Source of the DNA: Lachnospiraceae bacterium
Lineage (GTDB): Bacteria > Bacillota > Clostridia > Lachnospirales > Lachnospiraceae
Length of the DNA: 48,130 bases
Assembly (NCBI GenBank): GCA_030526405.1
Contig: JAUNCZ010000022.1
Span: 1 to 48,130, forward strand
Direction of reading: 5' to 3'
The position numbers and the translations under genes are program-made. Each line of letters opens with the position of its first letter. Positions within the stretch are counted from its first letter, which is position 1. Positions 18,004 through 25,986 of the stretch are shown one piece after another. The notes below the pieces were generated by a model that was not told where the DNA came from, made no database searches, and was given only the letters and a program-made list of their open reading frames with translations.

Positions 18004-18041
18004 AAAACAGTCAATATGACCATGGTCATATTGACTGTTTT
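18004..18041. terminator. 38-bp perfect palindrome, terminator and possible operator
   Basis: Two uninterrupted 19-bp arms meet at CCATGG. The minus strand runs into TTTTTGTG, so it can terminate the DUF4097 gene whose stop is at 18082. The core ATGACCATGGTCAT resembles a palindromic regulator site and closely matches 5927-5940. It lies 24 bp upstream of the -35 box of the NRAMP promoter, where a regulator could also act. Confidence 0.7.
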
Positions 18042-18081
18042 GCGGGCTTTTGACACCCGAATCCTGTTAAATGAAAAATCC

Positions 18082-18981
18082 TCATCGTTTCACAATAGCA
18101 AAATCCCCGGATACAGTATTGATCTCATAGGAATTTCTGCCGTTTCCAAACACATAGTCATCTCCATCGATCCTTCCAGGAAGATCGGAATGGAACTCTC
18201 CGCTGATGGTGTCGAAGGATATTACAGCGCTGAGCTCCGGTGGAAGATCCAGGGTGACCTTACCGGATATTGTATCAGCATCCACATCCTCCGGTGCCTT
18301 GTCAGTTACAAGCTCCACATCCCCGCTGGTGGTATCCACTGTAAAATCATCCATATAGGGAACCTGAATTGTGGAATTTCCGGAGACGGTATCGATGGTA
18401 ATATCCCTGGTGTCCTCAGCCAGACTGATATTTACGCTTCCTGAGGTGGAACTCACCTTCACCAGGTCTTCTGCAACACATGCAGTCAGCTCTGTGGTAC
18501 CTGATACCGTATCAATTCTGAACTCCTGAGCAATAATGCTGTCCCCATATACATTTGCAGAAACAGTATCCACATAGCATTCCTCCAGATGACAGCCCTC
18601 CGGCACTGTAATAGTCAGATCCTTCTGGAGATTTCCGCTGAGAAAGATTTCTCCCTCCCTGCAGTACTGAATATGAAGGGTCTCTCCATCGATCCAGTAA
18701 TACATGCTTGTATCCTCATCCAGCTTCTGATTGGCCTCCTCAGAAAAGGTGATCTCCTTTCCACTGCCCTTCACCAGATTGACACTGCCGCTGATCCAGT
18801 TCAGGTCCAGTTTTGTAATAGTTTCTTCTGTACTGCCCCGTCCCATCTGATACTGGTCAGAATGATTATATGCAGAAGAGATTCTTCCGCCCCCTCCTAA
18901 CGCAGGCTTTCCACAGCCTGTCAGCATTGCCATGCAGGCACCTGCCACAATCGCCATTACAACCATCACTCTCTTTTTCAT
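18082..18981 (-). CDS. DUF4097-type beta-strand repeat lipoprotein
   Basis: A 299-residue predicted lipoprotein. A signal peptide ends in a lipobox (LTGC, Cys near residue 23), followed by a Gly-rich linker. The rest is a right-handed beta-repeat array in which a (I/V)DT(V/I)SG motif recurs about seven times (for example VDTVSANVYG, IDTVSGTTEL, VDTTSGDVEL, ADTISGKVTL), typical of the DUF4097/DUF2807-like adhesin fold. It should sit on the outer face of the membrane; function is unknown. The ATG at 18981 is 9 bp from AGAGAGG, and the GTG seven codons upstream overlaps that site. It appears monocistronic and ends at a 38-bp palindrome. Confidence 0.85.
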   Translation of the reverse strand: MKKRVMVVMAIVAGACMAMLTGCGKPALGGGGRISSAYNHSDQYQMGRGSTEETITKLDLNWISGSVNLVKGSGKEITFSEEANQKLDEDTSMYYWIDGETLHIQYCREGEIFLSGNLQKDLTITVPEGCHLEECYVDTVSANVYGDSIIAQEFRIDTVSGTTELTACVAEDLVKVSSTSGSVNISLAEDTRDITIDTVSGNSTIQVPYMDDFTVDTTSGDVELVTDKAPEDVDADTISGKVTLDLPPELSAVISFDTISGEFHSDLPGRIDGDDYVFGNGRNSYEINTVSGDFAIVKR

Positions 18982-19196
18982 ATATAAATTCCTCTCTTTC
19001 ACTTTTTCTCAGCCTCTTTTTTCACAGGTCATATGACACTATCTCATTTTTCTTAAAATATAATAAGAAATATCCTCTCTTTTCCTTATATCCAGAATAC
19101 AGAAAAAAGGAAAAAACAGATACCACTGTTCATTAGGCTGTTGTGTCAGTTTTTCAGTGAATCAAAGCAGTGGACGCAATTTCCTGGGCAAACAGA

Positions 19197-19249
19197 AAAC
19201 AGCCCTCTGCGCATCTGTTCAACCACATGCGCAGAGGGCTGTTTTTCTA
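19197..19249 (+). terminator. Orphan rho-independent terminator
   Basis: 18-bp perfect arms (19197-19214 and 19227-19244, core CAGCCCTCTGCGCAT) with a 12-nt loop and TTTTTCT on the plus strand. No plus-strand gene ends nearby: the previous one stopped at 13625. Confidence 0.8.
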
Positions 19250-19616
19250 AATGTAAGAAAGGAGTGCTTCTATATAAAAAATGAATAACGTCTGATTCAA
19301 TCTATACTCATATGGGAACAGCAGCATTTCTCATGATGAGGGGGGAGGACATTTGAATCACTGCTGTTCTGTTTTGAGTATGGCTAAAGTATAACGGGGG
19401 AATGTGTACAGAATGTGTTCATTTTCGAAAGAAACTATAAAGTGTATGCCCTGTTTCTTAAGAATTATCTTCTTTCCTTTTAAGGACATAATTTCTGTGA
19501 ATTGTGTCATTTTCACGAATACAATGTCTATTCCGGCAATGTTTCTGTCTATTTTTGCAGCATTTTCAAATGCTATGCACATAATTAACCAAAAATCCGA
19601 TTCTGTGTCCTGTAAA

Positions 19617-19640
19617 AACAGTCACTTTGACTGTTACAAT
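19617..19640 (+). promoter_or_regulatory. Palindromic operator candidate before the dehydrogenase
   Basis: AACAGTCA-CTT-TGACTGTT (19617-19635) with 8-bp perfect arms overlaps TACAAT (19635-19640), a possible -10 box. The start codon is 54 bp downstream of that box. A dimeric regulator could bind here; none is encoded adjacent. Confidence 0.45.
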
Positions 19641-19693
19641 ACAGACATAGATTAATGAACTACGGAAAATAATCAGAAAGGTGGTATCAGAAT

Positions 19694-20797
19694 ATGAAAA
19701 TCAGAGCAGCTGTTACACGTAAAGCAGGCGAGCCTTATCAGATCCAGGAGGTGGAGCTGGCGGAGCCTAAGTTTGGTGAGATCCTTGTAAAAATCGTTGC
19801 CAGCGGAATCTGCCATACAGATGAGGTTGTAAAACAGCAGTTTATCCCTGTTCCTCTTCCAGCAGTATTAGGACATGAGGGTGCAGGTATTGTCGAGAAG
19901 GTTGGACTTGGTGTAACAGAGTTCAAACCAGGTGATCGTGTAGGCATCACATTCTCCAACTGTGGTGAGTGTCCATGCTGTAAAAAAGGAAAACCATATA
20001 TCTGTAAGAAATTCAATGCAATCAACTTCGGTGGTATCCAGCCAGATGGAACAAGCCGTCTTTCTACACTTGAGGGTGAGACCCTTTCTACCCTCTTCGG
20101 ACAGTCTTCCTTCGCTACCCACGCAGTTGTAAGTGCAAAATCTGCTGTTAAGGTTGAGTACGATGATATGGATCTTGGACTGGTAGCTCCAATCGGCTGC
20201 GGTATTCAGACCGGTGCCGGTGCAGTTCTCAACCGTCTTCGTCCTGAGTTCGGCTCCACAATCGCAGTATTCGGCTGCGGTACTGTAGGAATGAGTGCCA
20301 TCATGGCAGCTAAGATCGCAGGCTGTGCTAAGATCATCGCTGTTGGAGGAAATGCAAAATCTCTGGAGCTGGCAATGGAGTTAGGTGCTACCCACACTGT
20401 AAACCGTAAAGAGGTTCCTGATGTGGTGGAGGCTGTTAAGGCCATCACAGACGGTGGTGTTGATTACTCTGTTGATACAACAGGTATCGGCGACTGTGTA
20501 AGAAAATCCCTGGCTATGTGTGACTTCGGCGGAACCTGCGTTGTTGTAGGTGCTACAGGCGATATCACCTTCAATGTTCAGGAAGAGCTGATGGGCGACG
20601 GAAAATCTCTCCTTGGCGTTATTGAGGGAGATTCCATTCCGAAGGACTTTATTCCGAAACTTATCGATTATCATAAAAAGGGCCTGTTCCCATTTGACAA
20701 GCTGATCAAATTCTACGATTTCGAAAATATCAACGAGGCTGTTGAGGCATCCCACAAGGGTGAGTGCATCAAGGCAGTACTTCGCATGGAGGCATAA
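19694..20797 (+). CDS. Zinc-dependent NAD(P) alcohol dehydrogenase
   Basis: A 367-residue medium-chain dehydrogenase of the class III/aryl-alcohol type. It interconverts an alcohol and an aldehyde or ketone. Catalytic-zinc residues: Cys in SGICHTDE near 39 and GHEGAG near 60, with the third ligand in PIGCGIQTG near 171. The structural zinc loop is CGECPCCKKGKPYIC near 91-105. The nucleotide-binding segment AVFGCGTVGMSA is near 192. The ribosome site is GAAAGGTGG. The next gene starts 3 bp after the stop, so the two form an operon. The partner, an enoate reductase, suggests that the substrate is an unsaturated alcohol/aldehyde or a ring ketone such as a steroid or aryl compound. Confidence 0.93.
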   Translation: MKIRAAVTRKAGEPYQIQEVELAEPKFGEILVKIVASGICHTDEVVKQQFIPVPLPAVLGHEGAGIVEKVGLGVTEFKPGDRVGITFSNCGECPCCKKGKPYICKKFNAINFGGIQPDGTSRLSTLEGETLSTLFGQSSFATHAVVSAKSAVKVEYDDMDLGLVAPIGCGIQTGAGAVLNRLRPEFGSTIAVFGCGTVGMSAIMAAKIAGCAKIIAVGGNAKSLELAMELGATHTVNRKEVPDVVEAVKAITDGGVDYSVDTTGIGDCVRKSLAMCDFGGTCVVVGATGDITFNVQEELMGDGKSLLGVIEGDSIPKDFIPKLIDYHKKGLFPFDKLIKFYDFENINEAVEASHKGECIKAVLRMEA

Positions 20798-20800
20798 ATC

Positions 20801-22744
20801 ATGAAAAACAAATACTATCCACATCTGGCCAGCCCTATTACCATCAAGGGCGTAACCTTCAAAAACCGTATCTTTGGTGCTCCAATGTCCAACCCTGAGT
20901 TGGATCCTGAGTGCCATTTCAGAGAGGAAGATATTGCCTTCCATGCAAACCGCGGCAAAGGCGGTCTGGCAAGCTGTTGTATCGGCCTTGGTATCGTTGA
21001 GGCAGTTGGTCGTTCCCATACAAAAGAGGTAATCCTGTACGATGACATGTCCCTGCCTGGACTGAGACGTATGGCAAATGAGTTCCACAAACACAACTGT
21101 AAAGCTGTTATGGAGCTGGCTCACGGCGGAAAATTCGGTGCTGCAAGAAGCCACACTGCTGCTGACTACTTCCTGATCGGACCAAACGATGAGGTAAATG
21201 CTCAGGGTGTACAGGTTAAAGCTATGTCTGAGGAGCAGATCTATGCCACAGCCGAGGCCTTTGGAAAGGCTGCTGCCCTTGTTAAGGAAGCTGGCTTTGA
21301 TATGGTTCTGATCCATGGCGGACACGGATGGCTGCTGGAGCAGTTCTCTTCCCCATATTTCAACAAACGTACTGACAGATGGGGCGGAAGTCTCGAGAAC
21401 CGTATGCGCTTCTCTCTCCTTGTTATCGACAAGGTGCGTGAGGCAGTTGGACCAAACTTCCCAATCGAGTTCCGCATGAGCGGTTCTGAGCTGATTCCAG
21501 AGGGCTACGGCATCGATGAGGGTGTTGAGATGGCTAAGATGATCGACGGAAAGGTTGACATTATCCATGTATCAGCAGGAATCCATGAGAACAATGACGT
21601 ATTCGTATTCACACACCCATCCATGTTTGTGGAAAACGGTGTAAACGTAAAATATGCTGCAGAGATCAAAAAACATGTAAAAACACCGGTTGCTACCCTG
21701 GGCGGAATCAACGATGTTGATATGATGGAGGAGATCATTGCATCAGGAAAGGCAGATATCGTAGAGGTTGCACGTCAGTCACTGGCAGATCCTTACTTCC
21801 CTGAGAAGGCATTTTCCGGAAATAAGGATGATATCACAAAATGCTGCCGCTGCTTTACCTGTTTCTATAACTATCTGACAAACAGAAACTTCTGCTGCGC
21901 ATTCAACCCGGAGATCGGTGATGAGCTGGAGCATAAATACGGCTTCCCACCAACAACACCGAAAAAGGTAGTGATCGTTGGCGGTGGTCCTGGCGGTATG
22001 GAGGCTGCAATCACCTGTGCAGAGCGCGGTCACTCCGTTACACTGTACGAGAAGAACAGCCGTCTCGGCGGACAGATCCTTCACGAGCAGCACATTCCAT
22101 TCAAAAAGGATATGTACAACTTTATTGAGGTTCTTGCAAGACGAGTTGAGAAAGCCGGCGTAGAAGTTCATCTGAATACAGAAATTACTCCTGAGGAGGT
22201 TGAGGCTATGGGTGCTGATGTGGTATTCATCGCAGTTGGCTCCACTCCTATCGTTCCTCCTATCCCAGGCATTGACAATGAGAAAGTTGTTGGTCTGAAG
22301 GTTCTTGAGAACAAAGAGCCTGCAGTTGGACAGAAGGTTGCGATCCTTGGCGGAGGTCTCGTAGGCTCCGAGGTGGGTATCTACCTGGATATGCTGGGTA
22401 AGGACGTAACCATCATCGAGATGAAGGACACCTGGGCAGCAGATGCATACTGGATGCACAAGGTAGCCATGGACCAGCATGTACGCAACAGCGACATGAA
22501 GATCCTGTGCAACACAACTGCAAAAGAGATCACAGACAAGGGTATCCTCTGCAGCGGTCCGGATGGAGATGTGCTTGTTGAAGCAGATACAATCCTTCTT
22601 GCTGCAGGAATGAAGGCAAACCGCAAGGTTGCTGACGAGTTCTATAACACTGCTCCACGTGTATTTGAGGTGGGAGATGCAATCCGCGCCGGACGTGTCA
22701 TGGAGGCAGTGAAGCTTGGACATTACAGAGCACTGGATGTCTAA
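20801..22744 (+). CDS. FMN/4Fe-4S/FAD enoate reductase (BaiCD / 2,4-dienoyl-CoA reductase family)
   Basis: A 647-residue old-yellow-enzyme-type reductase. An FMN TIM barrel spans residues 1 to about 340, with HGGHGWLLEQFSSPYFN and RTDRWGGSLENRMRF typical of the family. A 4Fe-4S motif Cx2Cx2Cx11C lies near 348-367, spaced as in trimethylamine dehydrogenase. An FAD/NAD domain follows, with GGGPGG near 391 and GGGLVG near 515. Relatives reduce activated C=C bonds in bile-acid intermediates, steroids, cinnamates or dienoyl-CoAs. GGAGG inside the end of the dehydrogenase gene serves as ribosome site. Anaerobic reduction of an unsaturated carbonyl is well supported; the exact substrate is not. Confidence 0.92.
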   Translation: MKNKYYPHLASPITIKGVTFKNRIFGAPMSNPELDPECHFREEDIAFHANRGKGGLASCCIGLGIVEAVGRSHTKEVILYDDMSLPGLRRMANEFHKHNCKAVMELAHGGKFGAARSHTAADYFLIGPNDEVNAQGVQVKAMSEEQIYATAEAFGKAAALVKEAGFDMVLIHGGHGWLLEQFSSPYFNKRTDRWGGSLENRMRFSLLVIDKVREAVGPNFPIEFRMSGSELIPEGYGIDEGVEMAKMIDGKVDIIHVSAGIHENNDVFVFTHPSMFVENGVNVKYAAEIKKHVKTPVATLGGINDVDMMEEIIASGKADIVEVARQSLADPYFPEKAFSGNKDDITKCCRCFTCFYNYLTNRNFCCAFNPEIGDELEHKYGFPPTTPKKVVIVGGGPGGMEAAITCAERGHSVTLYEKNSRLGGQILHEQHIPFKKDMYNFIEVLARRVEKAGVEVHLNTEITPEEVEAMGADVVFIAVGSTPIVPPIPGIDNEKVVGLKVLENKEPAVGQKVAILGGGLVGSEVGIYLDMLGKDVTIIEMKDTWAADAYWMHKVAMDQHVRNSDMKILCNTTAKEITDKGILCSGPDGDVLVEADTILLAAGMKANRKVADEFYNTAPRVFEVGDAIRAGRVMEAVKLGHYRALDV

Positions 22745-22812
22745 GATACAGTCAAACCAGATAACTCACTACTCTGATTAACAGTTTTCAGAGGTTACTC
22801 TTCCTTAAAACG

Positions 22813-22839
22813 GGCCCCCGGAATTCTCTTCCGGGGGCC
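22813..22839. terminator. Terminator between convergent genes
   Basis: 11-bp perfect arms GGCCCCCGGAA/TTCCGGGGGCC with a 5-nt loop. The minus-strand side runs into CGTTTTAAGG. It serves the secreted-protein gene and possibly the reductase operon. Confidence 0.8.
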
Positions 22840-22860
22840 TGATCCATTATCTGTTCAATT

Positions 22861-25152
22861 TCAGATCTCTTCCTCCTCCACTGGAGGGTCCTGCACCGGA
22901 AGTTCCTCTTCAGGTGTCCCTTCCTCAGGATTCTCTTTCATCGGAAGTTCCTCTTCAGGTGTCCCTTCCTCAGGGTTCTCTTTCATCGGAAGTTTCTCTT
23001 CAGGATTCCATTTCCCTTGATCTTTCATTTCAAGATTCTCCTTGTCCGGATTCTCCTGGTATCCGGATTCCTCCTCCAGTGCCATGGATTTCATATTTCT
23101 GAAATCTGTTACAACCTGGCAGTAGTCAAATGCTGCAATTGGGCTGTCCTCTCTGATGGCTGCTTTTTTCGGCAGCGGGGAAAGCAGCAGAATGCCGAAG
23201 GTACTTTTGTAGTTACAGCTGTTTTCGATCTTATAGTGTGAAATGGCATTGTAATCAATATAATAGTCATATTTTCTGGAAGAATAGTCGTATTCATCTG
23301 AATATCCCATAAGATATACTTCATCGTCATACCAGTACCAGTGGCTTTCTCCATAGACTGCCATTGCTGCCAGAACCTTTTTACTGGAAATGTCATCCAG
23401 AGCGAAGTCGAATACCCTTCCTCTCAGAACTTTGCAGTCGTAAAAATACTTATTTTCGGCACTGGTCTCCCCGTTGTTTACTGTGGCAGTAAACTCCTCA
23501 GTCTTCCAGTAATCCGTTCCGGCATTCTGAGCCCTGCGTCCATGATTCATATAGATCTTCTCATTTGGCGAAAAACCAGTCCATCCATCGAAATCCACTA
23601 GAAGATTTTTCGCTCTTACTCTTGGAAAAGCGATTCTGCAGCTTTTCAGATACTCTTCAAAGGTACTTTCACTGTTCAGCTTTTTTCCCATATGATACAG
23701 CATGGTCATCTCCACAGCACTTGGAATACGATCCGCATCCCGAAGAGGGCTTTCCGCCTTGAAGGAGTTGCTATAGTAGGCAGCATTGGAACTCTTGTGG
23801 TTTGTGGTGATATGATTTTCAAAATTCAGTTCTCTCTCCTCGTAAGTCAGAAGAGAATTGGTGAGATAACAGTAATTGTCATAACCGGTGAGGGCTGTTT
23901 TCCTGTCGGAATTCAGTTTCTCCGTCACATCGGTCCAGATCTGAAGCACCTGTTCAATCCTTTTTTCGGGCTGACTGCTGTTCTGATGCATCATGGTCAG
24001 AGTCATATTTGCGTAGGCACCAATGGTAACATTCATGGAATCCAGGATCTGCAGCAGTTGCTCTTTTACCTCCCCCTCAAAGTTGTGGGTGAGATACAGG
24101 ATCTTCAGCTCCGCATTCACTGCAGAGGCAGCGCTGGTGAGATCTTTACAACACTGCACAAATGCTGCATATGCATCTGTAGCCAGATTACTCTTCTCCA
24201 TTTTCTCCTTGGAAATACTGGAGGTAATGGAGTTGAATGCCTGATCAGCCAGCTCTGCTGCCAGTTCCGCTTTCTTCTCAGCATCGGAACTGTTCCATCT
24301 GGAATAAAACTCCTTTCCTGCTGTCAGTTTTCCCGCATTAGCCTGAGCCATAATCTCATCCGCCAGGGCTTTGGGCAGTTTCTCCCGATAGGTATTCACA
24401 TTGAAGGTGCCGGCATTGCTCACAGCCCGCGCAACAGACTTTTTATCCAGACGAATGGTTTTTTCCTTCATGATCCTGTAGTCCTCCACAGAGTACTCTG
24501 GATCCTGATCTGTCTCATAACTGTACACCTGAATAATCTTTCCATCGGGATTTTCAGCAAAATAGATGCTGACCGGTGCCTTTTCTGCTGCTGCATACCA
24601 CTGCTGGAATCCCTGAATGATCTCATCCTCATACCTGGCCATGATTCTGTCCAGTTCCTTGATATAGGTCTTATCAAACAGAGAATATCGATCAATCATA
24701 TTCTCCACCTGCTGAGCACGGTTGGCTTCCCGCATGTAGATATCTATCTCCTCCAGCTCGTGGGCAACCTGGTTCAGGGTATTATTCATGTTGGAGATAC
24801 TGATGCTGATATCATTCAGGGTCTCCTGAATCTTTGCAAGACTTTCAGCGGTTCCATCTTTCATGATTCCTGTCATCTTCAGAAATATGGTGGCACTGTT
24901 GTAGATACCTGCTGCTGTGGTCAGGGGGGAAAATGCATCCGAAATAATCTGAACAATTCCCGGATCCTCCGGGCTCAGTCGCTGGAGACTTTCCACCAGG
25001 GACTGCATATTATTGACCAGCTGATCCTGGGGACCGTCCGTCAGAGCCTTCTGCAGTTGGATTTCTGCACTGTTTGTTGCAAATACAGGAGCATTTACGG
25101 AGCCCAGGAGAATACCGGATGCAAGGGTAAGAGCCAGGGCTGAATAGTACAT
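22861..25152 (-). CDS. Large secreted protein of unknown function, helical, with acidic C-terminal repeats
   Basis: About 763 residues, not recognised. A signal peptide is clear (hydrophobic ALALTLASGILLGSV, cleavage near APVFA). Residues ~35-220 are strongly helical and heptad-like (SISISNMNNTLNQVAHELEE), and a second helical block follows to about 480. The middle-to-late part is Tyr/Trp-rich. The C-terminus is an acidic Pro-Glu tail with a 15-residue unit (LPMKENPEEGTPEEE) repeated. There is no LPXTG or anchor, so release or charge-based wall binding is possible. The start is unclear: the best ribosome site (AAGGAGG) is 8 bp before an ATA codon at 25164, the ATG at 25152 is 20 bp away, and a GTG at 25173 lies inside the site. 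Confidence 0.75.
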   Translation of the reverse strand: MYYSALALTLASGILLGSVNAPVFATNSAEIQLQKALTDGPQDQLVNNMQSLVESLQRLSPEDPGIVQIISDAFSPLTTAAGIYNSATIFLKMTGIMKDGTAESLAKIQETLNDISISISNMNNTLNQVAHELEEIDIYMREANRAQQVENMIDRYSLFDKTYIKELDRIMARYEDEIIQGFQQWYAAAEKAPVSIYFAENPDGKIIQVYSYETDQDPEYSVEDYRIMKEKTIRLDKKSVARAVSNAGTFNVNTYREKLPKALADEIMAQANAGKLTAGKEFYSRWNSSDAEKKAELAAELADQAFNSITSSISKEKMEKSNLATDAYAAFVQCCKDLTSAASAVNAELKILYLTHNFEGEVKEQLLQILDSMNVTIGAYANMTLTMMHQNSSQPEKRIEQVLQIWTDVTEKLNSDRKTALTGYDNYCYLTNSLLTYEERELNFENHITTNHKSSNAAYYSNSFKAESPLRDADRIPSAVEMTMLYHMGKKLNSESTFEEYLKSCRIAFPRVRAKNLLVDFDGWTGFSPNEKIYMNHGRRAQNAGTDYWKTEEFTATVNNGETSAENKYFYDCKVLRGRVFDFALDDISSKKVLAAMAVYGESHWYWYDDEVYLMGYSDEYDYSSRKYDYYIDYNAISHYKIENSCNYKSTFGILLLSPLPKKAAIREDSPIAAFDYCQVVTDFRNMKSMALEEESGYQENPDKENLEMKDQGKWNPEEKLPMKENPEEGTPEEELPMKENPEEGTPEEELPVQDPPVEEEEI
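22898..23010 (-). repeat. 45-bp tandem repeat in the secreted-protein gene
   Basis: Two full units (22898-22942, 22943-22987) differ at one base and a third partial unit begins at 22988. Each encodes 15 residues of the acidic Pro-Glu tail. Such repeats can gain or lose units by slippage while keeping the frame. Confidence 0.9.
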
Positions 25153-25295
25153 GTTTTTTCTTATAAAAATCACCTCCTTAGAATTCTTTTTTTGTTTGAA
25201 TTCTTTTTTGATCTATGTTATGGCATGACAGTATACCTGTTGTATTTCTGCCAGATGAAGCCAGCCTTAACAGAAGCTGATTTTTACTTAGTCTA

Positions 25296-25324
25296 TTGTT
25301 TCACTAGGTCTGAAGTTGTATAAT
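25296..25324 (+). promoter_or_regulatory. Promoter of the MOSC gene
   Basis: TTGTTT (25296-25301), a 17-bp spacer, then TATAAT (25319-25324). The leader to the start codon is about 110 nt, with no riboswitch I recognise. Confidence 0.65.
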
Positions 25325-25442
25325 AGTAGTAACAATTCGGGGGGAAATGGTTCAGGTGAATAACGTGTAATCTGGACCGCAATTCAGATCATATTTCCAT
25401 GCTATGTTTGATCTGACAGGGAAAAGGAAAGGAGCAAAAACT

Positions 25443-25880
25443 ATGGCATCTGTTGTGGCTGTTTGTATCAGCGAGAAAAAGGGAATGATGAAGCATCCGG
25501 TGGACTATATTGATATTATCGAATCCCATGGAATCCAGGGGGATGCCCATGCAGGAAACTGGCACAGACAGATCAGTCTTCTTGCCTCAGAAAGTGTAGA
25601 CAAGATGAAAAAAGTATTTCCTGATATTCCGGTGGGAGCATTTGCAGAAAACATCCTTACAGAGGGAATCCAGGTTGCCACTCTGCCGGTGGGTACCAGG
25701 CTTACCATCGGGGATACTCTTCTGGAGATCACTCAGATTGGCAAGGAATGCCACAAGGACTGCGCCATCAGACAGCAAGTGGGGGATTGTGTCATGCCAA
25801 GAGAAGGAGTATTTGCCATTGTTCTGAAGGGAGGACGAATCCAGAGCGGTGATGAGATCCTTGTTGTGGGACAGGAATAA
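25443..25880 (+). CDS. MOSC domain protein
   Basis: A 145-residue stand-alone MOSC domain (the fold found at the C-terminus of molybdenum cofactor sulfurases). Features: GIQGDAHAGNWHRQISLL near residues 32-49, GAFAENILTEG near 65, PVGTRLTIGDTLLEITQIGKECH near 80-103 with the conserved Cys, and REGVFAIVLKGGRIQSGDEI. The role may be transfer of sulfur or Moco, or detoxification of N-hydroxylated compounds as in YiiM-like proteins; no Moco biosynthesis gene is nearby. The ATG at 25443 follows AAAGGAGC, and the 13 upstream codons are unlikely to be translated. Monocistronic, with a strong terminator downstream. Confidence 0.88.
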   Translation: MASVVAVCISEKKGMMKHPVDYIDIIESHGIQGDAHAGNWHRQISLLASESVDKMKKVFPDIPVGAFAENILTEGIQVATLPVGTRLTIGDTLLEITQIGKECHKDCAIRQQVGDCVMPREGVFAIVLKGGRIQSGDEILVVGQE

Positions 25881-25904
25881 ATTCCATACTATTGTAAAGC
25901 AAGA

Positions 25905-25952
25905 ACAGGCCATACTGCTGAAAACTAATAGTTCGGCAGTGTGGCCTGTTTT
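25905..25952 (+). terminator. Rho-independent terminator after the MOSC gene
   Basis: ACAGGCCATACTGC and GCAGTGTGGCCTGT arms (25905-25918, 25936-25949, one G-T pair) followed by TTTTCC. Confidence 0.88.
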
Positions 25953-25986
25953 CCATTAATTACTGTTCTGTTTTTCTTTTCGTATC

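Larger units (their letters stand above)
19003..19693. other. 690-bp gap with two orphan hairpins and no convincing gene
   Basis: Between the divergent lipoprotein and alcohol dehydrogenase genes. It contains an 18-bp hairpin with T-tail (19197-19249), a 9-bp GAACAGCAG/CTGCTGTTC stem followed by TGTTTTG (about 19317-19377), and a palindrome before the dehydrogenase. A 74-codon minus-strand frame (19358-19582) has no ribosome site and is not recognised. The hairpins could end a small transcript that starts in this gap. Confidence 0.4.

Noticed and set aside
19358-19582. 74-codon minus-strand frame, first read as a response-regulator or LytTR fragment
   Set aside because: No ribosome site, no clear motif, and the similarity was too loose to defend.
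20381-21568. 395-codon minus-strand frame opposite the dehydrogenase/reductase genes
   Set aside because: Antisense shadow of two well-supported enzymes. No promoter, ribosome site or family match.
23692-25143. 483-codon plus-strand frame opposite the secreted-protein gene
   Set aside because: The minus-strand frame has a signal peptide, a ribosome site and in-frame 45-bp repeats. The plus-strand frame has none of these.
25325-25442. Molybdenum-cofactor riboswitch in the MOSC leader
   Set aside because: I looked for the conserved Moco aptamer core and did not see it. The leader is only ~110 nt and lacks the expected stems.
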